7,735 nucleotides of DNA, taken from assembly GCA_002338885.1 (NCBI GenBank), contig DDJI01000007.1, positions 13,348-21,082 on the forward strand, given 5' to 3'. Below are positions 1 through 4,724 of the stretch, piece after piece; the stretch's first letter is position 1, and the number at the start of each line of letters is the position of its first letter. This stretch comes from Ruminococcus sp. UBA1828. Its GTDB lineage: Bacteria; Bacillota; Clostridia; Oscillospirales; Ruminococcaceae. Under the pieces are notes generated by a model. The model made no database searches, was not told where the DNA came from, and worked only from the letters and a program-made list of their open reading frames with translations. The position numbers were made by a program, and so were the translations under genes.

Positions 1-114
1 AAGCAGAGAAACTACAACACCAAAAAGAACAAGAAGAACGACCCTGACAGACTTGAAATGAACAAGTATTGCAAGTTCTGCAGGAAGCACACTCTTCACA
101 GAGAAACAAAATAA
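1..114 (+). CDS. rpmG: 50S ribosomal protein L33, C-terminal part
   Basis: The open frame runs from the window edge to the TAA at 112-114 and gives 37 residues ending HTLHRETK. The lysine- and asparagine-rich stretch ([19 protein letters not shown]) followed by CKFCRKHT is typical of L33. The CxxC seen at residues 24 and 27 of the fragment is the second half of the zinc-binding four-cysteine motif; the first pair would lie upstream of the window. L33 is a small protein of the large ribosomal subunit, near the exit-site region. L33 is about 50 residues, so roughly a dozen N-terminal residues are missing. It sits 13 bases before secE, the standard rpmG-secE-nusG order, and is probably cotranscribed with it. 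No tRNA gene lies between rpmG and secE, although some Gram-positive bacteria have one there. Confidence 0.93.
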   Translation, partial: KQRNYNTKKNKKNDPDRLEMNKYCKFCRKHTLHRETK

Positions 115-127
115 GGGGAGCGACGCT

Positions 128-322
128 ATGAAGAAACCTAACAGAATAGGTAAGTTCTTTAAAGACCTTATCTCTGAGGTCAAGAAGGTCGTCTGGCCCA
201 GCAAGAAGCAGCTTCTCAACAACTCAGCGATTGTTCTTGCGGTCTGCATATTGAGCGGAATTGCGTTATTCATAGTTGATTCCGTATTCGGACTGTTGTT
301 AAACCTTGTTGTAGGGCAGTAA
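128..322 (+). CDS. secE: Preprotein translocase subunit SecE
   Basis: This 64-residue protein is the small essential subunit of the SecYEG channel, which clamps SecY in the cytoplasmic membrane. The N-terminal amphipathic helix carries the conserved EVKKVVWPSKKQ segment (residues 17-28), the family signature. A single membrane span follows at about residues 33-60 (AIVLAVCILSGIALFIVDSV and onward). The length and single span fit the short SecE of Gram-positive bacteria rather than the three-span enterobacterial form. The ATG at 128 is preceded by GGGGAG at 115-120, a good ribosome binding site at 7 bases. It lies between rpmG and nusG in the classical gene order. Nothing odd is seen in the reading frame. 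Confidence 0.96.
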   Translation: MKKPNRIGKFFKDLISEVKKVVWPSKKQLLNNSAIVLAVCILSGIALFIVDSVFGLLLNLVVGQ

Positions 323-323
323 G

Positions 324-360
324 AGGCGTTTTGAGACTGCGCTTTTAGGTCTGACCGCCT
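324..360 (+). other. Imperfect stem-loop between secE and nusG
   Basis: AGGCG at 324-328 can pair with CGCCT at 356-360, and inside it AGAC at 334-337 with GTCT at 349-352. A short T run follows at 360-362. The structure lies 25 bases ahead of the nusG ribosome binding site. It is too weakly supported to call a terminator; it may be a processing or leader structure of the secE-nusG transcript. Confidence 0.3.
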
Positions 361-396
361 TTAGAGAATCAACCATTGCCTGAAAGGAGAACAATT

Positions 397-936
397 ATGG
401 AAGAAACCGCAGCAGCTAAGTGGTATGTTGTTCACACCTATTCCGGATACGAGAACAAGGTGGCTCAGAATATTGAGAAGGTTGTTGAAAACCGAAAGCT
501 TCACGACATCATTCAAGAGATAAAGATACCCGTCGAGATGACGGAGGAGACCGATTCCAAGGGCAACAAGAAGGAATCGGAGAGCAAGTTGTTCCCGTCT
601 TACGTACTTGTAAAGATGGTCATGAACGACGATTCATGGTACATTGTAAGAAACACCAGAGGAGTCACGGGATTTGTCGGACCCGGATCCAAGCCTGTGC
701 CGCTCACGGACAAGGAAGTTGCGGCGCTCGGAGTGGATTCAAGGAAGGTTGCGACGAGTGTCAGCTTCAAGGTTGGCGACACGGTGACTGTTTTAGGCGG
801 CCCGTTCAACGGTTGGGCAGGCGTTGTCAGGAGTATAAATCTTGACGAGCAGACGGTTGACATATCAATTTCGATGTTTGGAAGAGAGACCGCGGCCACG
901 CTTGCCATAAGCCAGGTAAAGCGTGCAGACGACTGA
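397..936 (+). CDS. nusG: Transcription termination/antitermination protein NusG
   Basis: NusG binds the clamp region of RNA polymerase and modulates pausing, termination and transcription-translation coupling. The 179-residue product has the NGN domain at residues 8-115, with KWYVVHTYSGYENKVAQNI at its start, FPSYVLV at 66-72 and WYIVRNTRGVTGFVG at 81-95. A C-terminal KOW domain follows at about 125-176 (VGDTVTVLGGPFNGWAGVV). I chose the ATG at 397 over a TTG at 376 in the same frame. AAAGGAG at 383-389 is the evident ribosome binding site and would lie inside the coding sequence if the TTG were used; homologues also begin close to KWYVVHTYSG. It follows secE by 74 bases. No convincing terminator was found before rplK, so read-through is possible. 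Confidence 0.97.
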   Translation: MEETAAAKWYVVHTYSGYENKVAQNIEKVVENRKLHDIIQEIKIPVEMTEETDSKGNKKESESKLFPSYVLVKMVMNDDSWYIVRNTRGVTGFVGPGSKPVPLTDKEVAALGVDSRKVATSVSFKVGDTVTVLGGPFNGWAGVVRSINLDEQTVDISISMFGRETAATLAISQVKRADD

Positions 937-1004
937 GAGCAGGGCAAGTCAGCGGGACTTTTTAAAATCAAGGGAACAAAAGACGGATGCTTTTGCACGC
1001 GTGT

Positions 1005-1044
1005 GCAGCAAGTTACACACGGATGCAGCAGGTGGCACATGGAT
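1005..1044 (+). repeat. Imperfect 20-base tandem direct repeat
   Basis: Two adjacent 20-base units (1005-1024 and 1025-1044) agree at 16 of 20 positions; both begin GCAGCA and end GGAT. A third GGATGC lies upstream at 985-990 and another GGATGC just after, at 1041-1046. The repeats occupy the gap between nusG and the rplK leader, with a small TGCAC/GTGCA hairpin at 994-1007. No open frame or promoter motif was recognised here, so the role is unknown. Confidence 0.55.
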
Positions 1045-1072
1045 GCAAAAAATCACATCCTACACAAACTAA

Positions 1073-1149
1073 GTGGGAGAGCATAAATAACGTTTAATGA
1101 ATATGCTCGCCTAATGGGCGCGTCAAAAGCAGGGCGCGCGCATCACCAC
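1073..1149 (+). promoter_or_regulatory. L1-binding leader site before rplK
   Basis: GTGGGAG at 1073-1079 and ATCACCAC at 1142-1149 frame this element; GTGG pairs with CCAC to form the closing stem. Inside it GAGCATA (1079-1085) pairs perfectly with TATGCTC (1102-1108), and CGCC/GGCG around 1108-1120 is a second possible hairpin. The GTGGGAG...AUACCAC pairing resembles the L1-binding helix 76 of 23S rRNA, as I recall that rRNA sequence. L1 leaders of this kind are a known, widely distributed autoregulatory RNA. The site ends 3 bases before the rplK ribosome binding site, so bound L1 should block translation of rplK. That mechanism is inferred from the family. Confidence 0.75.
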
Positions 1150-1168
1150 ATCAGGAGGAATAATTAAC

Positions 1169-1594
1169 ATGGCACAGAAAGTTACAGGCATAATCAAGCT
1201 TCAGATCCCTGCCGGTAAAGCTACTCCGGCGCCTCCGGTAGGACCGGCACTCGGTCAGCACGGAGTAAACATCATGGCGTTCACAAAGGACTTCAACGAG
1301 AGAACCAAAAACGACATGGGACTTATCATTCCGGTAGTAATCACGGTATATGCCGACCGTTCGTTTACATTCATCACAAAGACCCCTCCGGCGGCCGTGC
1401 TGATAAAGAAGGCATGCGGCATTGAGTCCGGATCGGGCACGCCCAACAAGACAAAGGTTGCGACCATCACCAAGGATCAGGTACGTGCGATTGCTGAGCA
1501 GAAGCTTCCCGACCTCAACGCGGCGAGTGTAGAGGCAGCTATGAGCATGATTGCGGGAACTGCACGTTCCATGGGTGTAACGGTTGTTGACTGA
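1169..1594 (+). CDS. rplK: 50S ribosomal protein L11
   Basis: L11 (141 residues, the usual bacterial length) binds the GTPase-associated centre of 23S rRNA and takes part in factor binding and the stringent response. The N-terminal domain shows the proline-rich linker region [20 protein letters not shown] (residues 15-34), with the conserved GPALGQ and NIMAF motifs. The C-terminal RNA-binding domain includes [20 protein letters not shown] and ends with [13 protein letters not shown]. The ATG at 1169 has AGGAGG at 1153-1158, a near-ideal ribosome binding site at 10 bases. It is the first gene of the rplK-rplA pair and lies under an L1-type leader element. Confidence 0.98.
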   Translation: MAQKVTGIIKLQIPAGKATPAPPVGPALGQHGVNIMAFTKDFNERTKNDMGLIIPVVITVYADRSFTFITKTPPAAVLIKKACGIESGSGTPNKTKVATITKDQVRAIAEQKLPDLNAASVEAAMSMIAGTARSMGVTVVD

Positions 1595-1643
1595 TTCGGC
1601 GAGCGCTGAACGTTACAGTAGATTTTCTTAAGCTTGTGTGACA

Positions 1644-1693
1644 GTGGGAGGAACATCCTTTTCCGCTAACCGGCACAAAGCCGGTATCACCAC
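1644..1693 (+). promoter_or_regulatory. Second L1-binding site, before rplA
   Basis: GTGGGAGG at 1644-1651 and ATCACCAC at 1686-1693 repeat the hallmarks of the rplK leader inside the rplK-rplA gap. GTGG pairs with CCAC. Immediately inside, ACCGGC (1669-1674) and GCCGGT (1680-1685) form a perfect 6-base-pair hairpin with an ACAAA loop, abutting ATCACCAC. GGA/TCC at 1650-1658 may form a second short arm. The internal hairpins differ in sequence from the rplK copy while the outer motif is kept, which looks like conservation of a protein-binding shape. The site ends 12 bases before the AGGAG of rplA, so L1 could repress its own gene directly. Confidence 0.72.
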
Positions 1694-1720
1694 GATATAT
1701 ATCAAAGGAGACTATATATA

Positions 1721-2416
1721 ATGAAACACGGAAAGAAATACGTCGATGCGCTCAAGGCGATCGACAGAACAAAGCTTTACGACACAAACGAGGCGGTAGC
1801 GATTTCGAGCGCCAACGCCAAGGCAAAGTTTGACGAGACCATAGAGGTACACATTCGTTTAGGCGTTGACTCGCGTCATGCTGACCAGCAGGTAAGAGGC
1901 GCGGTTGTTTTGCCCAACGGCACCGGTAAGACGGTAAGGGCGCTTGTTTTCTGCAAGGAGGACAAGTACGAAGATGCAAAGGCTGCGGGAGCGGACTATG
2001 TAGGCGGCATGGAGTACGTTGACAAGATAATGAAGGAGAACTGGCTCGACTTTGACGTTGTAATTGCATCGCCCGACATGATGGGAGTTGTAGGACGTTT
2101 AGGTAAGGTATTAGGTCCGAGAGGACTCATGCCCAACCCCAAGGCGGGAACGGTATCGCCCGACGTTGCGAAGGCCGTACAGGAGGCGAAAGCCGGTAAG
2201 ATTGAGTACCGTCTTGACAAGACGAACATCATTCACTGCCCCATAGGAAAGGCATCGTTCGGACCCGAGAAGCTTCAGGAGAACCTTGAGGCGCTTTTGG
2301 ACGCGGTTGTAAAGGCAAAGCCGGCTGCTGCAAAGGGACAGTACCTCAAGAGCGTTGTGGTTTCGTCGACGATGGGCATAGGAGTAAAGGTTAATACGGC
2401 GAAATACGGAGTTTGA
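1721..2416 (+). CDS. rplA: 50S ribosomal protein L1
   Basis: L1 (231 residues, normal length) forms the mobile L1 stalk that helps deacylated tRNA leave the E site. It also represses its own operon by binding leader RNA. The frame contains the family signature around residues 115-145: [20 protein letters not shown] and then [11 protein letters not shown]. Domain I flanks domain II, which carries the [11 protein letters not shown] segment at 60-70. The ATG at 1721 has AAAGGAG at 1704-1710. The gene ends with tandem stops, TGA then TAG at 2417-2419. A near copy of its last five codons and stop occurs again at 2591-2611 with only synonymous changes. rplA is 126 bases from rplK, unusually far for a translationally coupled pair, and that gap carries its own L1-type site. 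Confidence 0.98.
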   Translation: MKHGKKYVDALKAIDRTKLYDTNEAVAISSANAKAKFDETIEVHIRLGVDSRHADQQVRGAVVLPNGTGKTVRALVFCKEDKYEDAKAAGADYVGGMEYVDKIMKENWLDFDVVIASPDMMGVVGRLGKVLGPRGLMPNPKAGTVSPDVAKAVQEAKAGKIEYRLDKTNIIHCPIGKASFGPEKLQENLEALLDAVVKAKPAAAKGQYLKSVVVSSTMGIGVKVNTAKYGV

Positions 2417-2517
2417 TAGGTTTTCACGGCTTTGTCGGGTCATAGGTGCTGTCAGTTTTGACCACCTTTACTTCGGTTAAAGCTACTTTGTCGGGAAACG
2501 ATATATGATGCGTTTTT

Positions 2518-2553
2518 AGGGAGCTGCGGGAATCGCAGCTCCTTAATTTTTTG
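2518..2553 (+). terminator. Intrinsic terminator after rplK-rplA
   Basis: GGAGCTGCG (2520-2528) pairs perfectly with CGCAGCTCC (2534-2542) around the 5-base loop GGAAT, extendable by two pairs. The T-rich tract TTAATTTTTT follows. It lies 100 bases past the rplA stop and ends the L11-L1 transcript before the separate rplJ promoter. Confidence 0.9.
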
Positions 2554-2601
2554 ACGCTTTAACGTCTTTGAAAAACCTGCGGAGCGATTGGGCAAAGTAT
2601 G
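2547..2601 (+). repeat. Spacer repeat, copy 1
   Basis: This copy matches 2736-2801. Shared blocks are TTAACGTCTTTGAAA (15 bases, at 2559 and 2757) and a 20-base identical block starting AACCTGCGGAGCG (at 2574 and 2773). It lacks about 8 bases present in copy 2 and one A/G base between the blocks. It begins in the T tract of the rplA terminator and runs directly into the duplicated rplA 3' end. Both copies contain a small dyad around TTAACGT. Confidence 0.8.
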
Positions 2602-2611
2602 GAGTTTGATA
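2591..2611 (+). repeat. Displaced copy of the rplA 3' end
   Basis: This 21-base stretch matches the rplA end at 2398-2418 in 18 positions. The three differences fall at the third positions of the Ala, Lys and Tyr codons (GCG/GCA, AAA/AAG, TAC/TAT), so both copies read AKYGV and then TGA. The upstream codons do not match rplA. It partly overlaps repeat copy 1. It looks like a duplicated or recombined gene end rather than a gene. Confidence 0.6.
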
Positions 2612-2735
2612 ATATCCCCCAAACCTACGGGATACAAACTGCTTATCGTATCTGACCACTTGTAACTCAGACGTAAACGTTAGTATGTGCGGATATAGGG
2701 CTTGAAAGGCTTTGAAAAAAGCACAAAGCCCTTGG

Positions 2736-2801
2736 TTTTATGACGCATTGACCACGTTAACGTCTTTGAAAGAACCTGCGGAGCGATTGGGCGAAATATG
2801 T
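2736..2801 (+). repeat. Spacer repeat, copy 2
   Basis: This is the second copy of the element at 2547-2601, about 190 bases downstream, with an extra segment containing TTGACCAC and a perfect ACGTTAACGT palindrome at 2754-2763. The sequence diverges from copy 1 after about 2801. The short TTGACCAC motif also occurs at 2458, and TGACCAC at 2652, so the spacer may be built from more than two decayed units. Confidence 0.8.
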
Positions 2802-2958
2802 GGTCTCAGCGACGGGGCGGAGAAAAACTCATATTCTTTTACCGCCGAGTTTATCCCCATACCATGTGAAACCACGCATCATGCCCTCGGCAAGGTCTTT
2901 GACTTCAAGCGGCGCATGCATGCGCTTGCGGACAAACGAAAAAATTTAAATTCAGGTG

Positions 2959-2987
2959 TTGACAATCTCCGATTTATGTGATATAAA
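2959..2987 (+). promoter_or_regulatory. Promoter of rplJ-rplL
   Basis: TTGACA at 2959-2964 and TATAAA at 2982-2987 are separated by exactly 17 bases, a near-perfect housekeeping sigma promoter. Transcription should begin near 2994, giving a leader of about 180 bases before rplJ that holds the L10 regulatory RNA and an attenuator. Confidence 0.88.
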
Positions 2988-3004
2988 TAATATGCTTCGT
3001 TTCT

Positions 3005-3090
3005 TAAGACAGCAGGTGGCTGCCGTTTATGGCATGTCCGTAAGTCCTGCCGAGGAAAAAAGGCTATAGTTAAACACTATCTGCTGATTT
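3005..3090 (+). ncRNA. Ribosomal protein L10 leader RNA
   Basis: The stretch AAGACAGCAGGTGGCTGCCG, continuing to TCCTGCCGAGG at 3045-3055, has the hallmark sequence of the Bacillota L10 leader family. GCAGG (3012-3016) pairs with CCTGC (3046-3050), enclosing TGCC/GGCA (3021-3024 with 3031-3034). CAGCAG (3010-3015) can also pair with CTGCTG (3081-3086), and ATAGT/ACTAT at 3066-3080 forms a small arm. In this family the L10-(L12)4 complex binds the RNA and represses rplJ-rplL. Position between promoter and rplJ fits exactly. The outer boundaries are approximate. Confidence 0.88.
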
Positions 3091-3093
3091 TAT

Positions 3094-3125
3094 CCTTGCT
3101 GCTCTTGAGTGCGGCAGGGTTTTTT
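3094..3125 (+). terminator. Attenuator terminator upstream of rplJ
   Basis: CCTTGCTGC (3094-3102) pairs with GCGGCAGGG (3111-3119), 9 pairs of which two are G-U, with an 8-base loop and the run TTTTTT directly after. It stands inside the leader, about 37 bases before the rplJ ribosome binding site. It is therefore an attenuator probably controlled by L10 complex binding to the RNA upstream. Confidence 0.88.
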
Positions 3126-3174
3126 ATTTATATGATTCGAGGCATTGCTACTAACGTACAAAGAGGTGAACAAA

Positions 3175-3678
3175 ATGCCCAACGAAAAGGTTTTAAGCGA
3201 AAAGAAAGCCAAGGTTGAACAGATAGCAGAGCTTCTTAAATCATCTGTTGCCGGTGTGCTCGTTGACTACAGCGGAATAACCGTTGAGGACGACACAAAG
3301 CTCCGCAAGGAGTTGAGAGAGGCGGGAGTTAAGTACTTTGTAGAAAAGAACACTTTGCTCAGGCTCGCCATGAACCAGACAGGTCACGATGCTCTTACAA
3401 ACGTGCTCAGCGGAACGACTGCAATTGCAGTTTCGGACGACGAGACCGCCGCTGCAAGAATACTCGGTGCGTATGCTGAAAACCACGAAAACTTCAAGCT
3501 CAAGGCCGGATACATCGGCTCTGAGATCTACGACGAGGCAGGCGTAATGGCTATCTCCAAGATACCTTCCAAGAACGACCTTCTTGCACAGCTCGTCGGC
3601 TCCTTACAGGGACCCATTCAGAAGCTCGCCGCCACACTGGTTGCGGTTGCGGAGTCCAAAGAGGGAGAAGCTGCCTGA
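3175..3678 (+). CDS. rplJ: 50S ribosomal protein L10
   Basis: L10 (167 residues) is the base of the L7/L12 stalk, binding 23S rRNA through its N-terminal domain and L12 dimers through its C-terminal helix. Typical segments are the N-terminal EKKAKVEQIAELLKSSVAGV, LVDYSGITVEDDTKLRKELR and the YFVEKNTLLRLAMNQTG stretch. The long C-terminal helix (LAATLVAVAESKEGEAA) is alanine-rich, as expected. I chose the ATG at 3175 over an in-frame TTG at 3145. AGAGGTG at 3162-3168 is the fitting ribosome binding site, and family members begin near this point. The gene follows its leader and attenuator and is 76 bases from rplL, with which it must be cotranscribed. Confidence 0.97.
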   Translation: MPNEKVLSEKKAKVEQIAELLKSSVAGVLVDYSGITVEDDTKLRKELREAGVKYFVEKNTLLRLAMNQTGHDALTNVLSGTTAIAVSDDETAAARILGAYAENHENFKLKAGYIGSEIYDEAGVMAISKIPSKNDLLAQLVGSLQGPIQKLAATLVAVAESKEGEAA

Positions 3679-3754
3679 TAATTGCGCTGCGTGAGTGCTG
3701 CGCGGATCAAACCATGAAACATGGAAAATAATTTTACAAAGGAGAATACTTAAA

Positions 3755-4126
3755 ATGGCTTCAGAGAAGATTTTAAAGTTTGTTGAAGATATCAAGGGTC
3801 TTTCTGTTCTCGAGCTCAAGGAGCTTGTTGACGCGATCCAGGAGGAATTCGGAGTTACCGCTGCTATAGCTGCTGCTCCCGCTGCAGGTGCAGGCGCTGC
3901 CGCTGCTGCTGAGAAGACTGAGTTTGACGTTGTCCTCGCTTCCTTCGGCGACAGTAAGATGGGCGTTATCAAGGCTGTAAAGGACATCTTGGGTCTTGGA
4001 CTCAAGGAGGCTAAGGAGTTCGTCGAGGCTGCTCCTAAGACTGTCAAGGAAGGCGCTTCTAAGGCTGAGGCTGACGAGATCAAGGCTAAGCTCGAAGAGG
4101 CCGGCGCTACTGTTGAGATAAAGTAA
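3755..4126 (+). CDS. rplL: 50S ribosomal protein L7/L12
   Basis: L7/L12 (123 residues, usual length) forms the flexible stalk that recruits translation GTPases. The N-terminal dimerisation domain (residues 1-32, [20 protein letters not shown]) is followed by an alanine/glycine hinge (about 38-52, [16 protein letters not shown]). The C-terminal domain carries the conserved [20 protein letters not shown] and ends [14 protein letters not shown]. The ATG at 3755 has AAAGGAG at 3738-3744; an in-frame TTG further up (3695) would add 20 residues unlike the family and is rejected. In many bacteria rpoB follows rplL, but here no rpoB is found and the next gene lies on the opposite strand. Confidence 0.98.
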   Translation: MASEKILKFVEDIKGLSVLELKELVDAIQEEFGVTAAIAAAPAAGAGAAAAAEKTEFDVVLASFGDSKMGVIKAVKDILGLGLKEAKEFVEAAPKTVKEGASKAEADEIKAKLEEAGATVEIK

Positions 4127-4320
4127 TCCGTTTACTTTGTTTTTATGAAGGCGGTGTTCCGCCTGTGATTCGCGCGCTTTTGGCGCGGACGCTGTGCCGT
4201 CATGCATGCTTGTGATGCGTGAGCGGGCAGCAGAATCATTACTTTCATTACCATTGCCTTATTCTTATTCTTGTTGTTGTTATCTCTTTTTGTGCTTATT
4301 TTTCTCGCAAAAAGAGGAGA

Positions 4321-4359
4321 AAGACGCCCACGCGAATCCTGCCCGGGCGTCTTTTCTTT
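4321..4359 (+). terminator. Intrinsic terminator of rplJ-rplL
   Basis: AAGACGCCC (4321-4329) pairs perfectly with GGGCGTCTT (4345-4353) over a 15-base loop, followed by TTTTCTTT. It lies about 195 bases past the rplL stop and is the first strong terminator on the plus strand there. Confidence 0.85.
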
Positions 4360-4382
4360 GCAAAAAAATTCGCATTGCGTTT

Positions 4383-4424
4383 TGCGCTGTGCGCATTGCG
4401 CTGTGCGCATTGCGCTGTGCGCAA
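4383..4424. repeat. 14-base tandem repeat, three units
   Basis: Three adjacent 14-base units, TGCGCTGTGCGCAT, start at 4383, 4397 and 4411; the last unit ends in A instead of T. Each unit contains TGCGC/GCGCA inverted halves. ATTGCGC (4409-4415) and GCGCAAT (4419-4425) form a perfect 7-pair hairpin with a TGT loop. The flanking sequence is also rich in GCGCA, so the array can fold into alternative hairpins on either strand. It sits between two terminators. Confidence 0.88.
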
Positions 4425-4451
4425 TGCGCATTGGATATGCATGCGAACATA

Positions 4452-4499
4452 TAAAAACACCCGCCGGAACTTGTTTTCGTTTCGGCGGGCAATTTTTTT
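4452..4499. terminator. Bidirectional intrinsic terminator
   Basis: CCCGCCGGAAC (4460-4470) pairs with GTTTCGGCGGG (4479-4489) in an 11-pair stem with one G-U and an 8-base loop. On the plus strand the run TTTTTTT follows at 4493-4499. On the minus strand the AAAAA at 4453-4457 gives a T run. It can therefore stop both plus-strand read-through from rplL and minus-strand transcripts from the degV-like gene. Confidence 0.88.
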
Positions 4500-4513
4500 G
4501 TTTAAATCATGGT

Positions 4514-4544
4514 GCGCATAGAATATGCAGCGCATAGAATATGC
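4514..4544. repeat. 16-base-period tandem repeat, two units
   Basis: GCGCATAGAATATGC occurs at 4514-4528 and again at 4530-4544, separated by one base. Each unit has GCAT/ATGC inverted halves. It directly precedes the 89-base repeat. Confidence 0.85.
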
Positions 4545-4546
4545 GT

Positions 4547-4724
4547 GCGCCGCATAACAGGGTTGCTGCTCGGGCTTACGGTCTGTACAAACCTTCAGGC
4601 GCTAAATGCACTATCCCGCACATTCGGAATTTGCAGCGCCGCATAACAGGAAAACCGTTCAAACTTACGGCCTATACAAACCTTCAGGCGCTAAATGCAC
4701 TATCCCGCACATTCCTGGGCCGAC
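4547..4724. repeat. 89-base tandem repeat carrying the degV 3' end
   Basis: Two units with an 89-base period run from 4547-4635 and 4636-4724. The first 15 bases (GCGCCGCATAACAGG) are identical, a 13-base middle part differs, and 51 bases (4575-4625 against 4664-4714) agree at 49 positions. The second unit overlaps the last 17 or so codons of the minus-strand degV-like gene, so the first is an extra copy of that gene end. Read on the minus strand, the two differences in the shared block are AGG/AGA and TAT/TAC, both synonymous. A degenerate third start, GCGCCGATAATAGG, lies at 4729-4742 inside the gene. Confidence 0.85.

Larger units (their letters stand above)
2417..2958 (+). other. Gene-free, repeat-bearing spacer between rplA and the rplJ promoter
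   Basis: These roughly 540 bases hold a strong terminator (2518-2553), a two-copy repeat (2547-2601 and 2736-2801) and a displaced copy of the rplA 3' end (2591-2611). The 10-mer CTTTGTCGGG also occurs twice (2430 and 2486). A TTG-started frame of 89 codons at 2712-2981 covers the second repeat copy, but it has no clear ribosome binding site and no recognised domain. The homologous first repeat copy carries length differences that break that frame. I regard the spacer as non-coding, possibly the decayed remains of an insertion or a dispersed intergenic repeat. Confidence 0.6.
4127..4664. other. Gene-free convergent region after rplL
   Basis: This stretch between two convergent genes holds several short stems just after rplL (AGGCGG/CCGCCT at 4149-4164 and CGCGC/GCGCG near 4173-4190), a pyrimidine-rich part (4230-4313), two intrinsic terminators and three kinds of tandem repeat. 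Open frames of up to 100 codons occur on both strands, but they overlap one another and the repeats, are low in complexity and show no ribosome binding site or domain. I see no gene here. Confidence 0.7.

Noticed and set aside
600..1040. 146-codon open frame on the minus strand across nusG
   Set aside because: It is antisense to the clearly conserved nusG and has no ribosome binding site or recognisable domain.
2698..2740. GGCTTTG/CAAAGCC hairpin followed by a weak T-rich stretch
   Set aside because: The stem is 7 pairs with a 9-base A-rich loop, and the T run is short and interrupted, so it is not a convincing terminator.
2712..2981. 89-codon frame starting with TTG in the rplA-rplJ spacer
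   Set aside because: It spans a repeat whose other copy is out of frame, has no good ribosome binding site, runs into the -10 region of the rplJ promoter and shows no known domain.
4120..4145. AAAGTAA/TTACTTT hairpin with T run overlapping the rplL stop codon
   Set aside because: The stem has only one G-C pair and would be unstable; the strong terminator at 4321 is the better candidate.
4194..4537. Overlapping open frames of 70-100 codons on both strands after rplL
   Set aside because: They run over terminators and tandem repeats, have low-complexity translations and lack ribosome binding sites.
4576..4644. 22-residue minus-strand frame in the extra degV-end copy, starting ATG and ending like the gene
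   Set aside because: There is no ribosome binding site, and the frame is explained by duplication of the degV 3' end.
4383..4714. Possible CRISPR array
   Set aside because: The repeats are tandem units of 14, 16 and 89 bases without regular unique spacers, and no cas gene is present.
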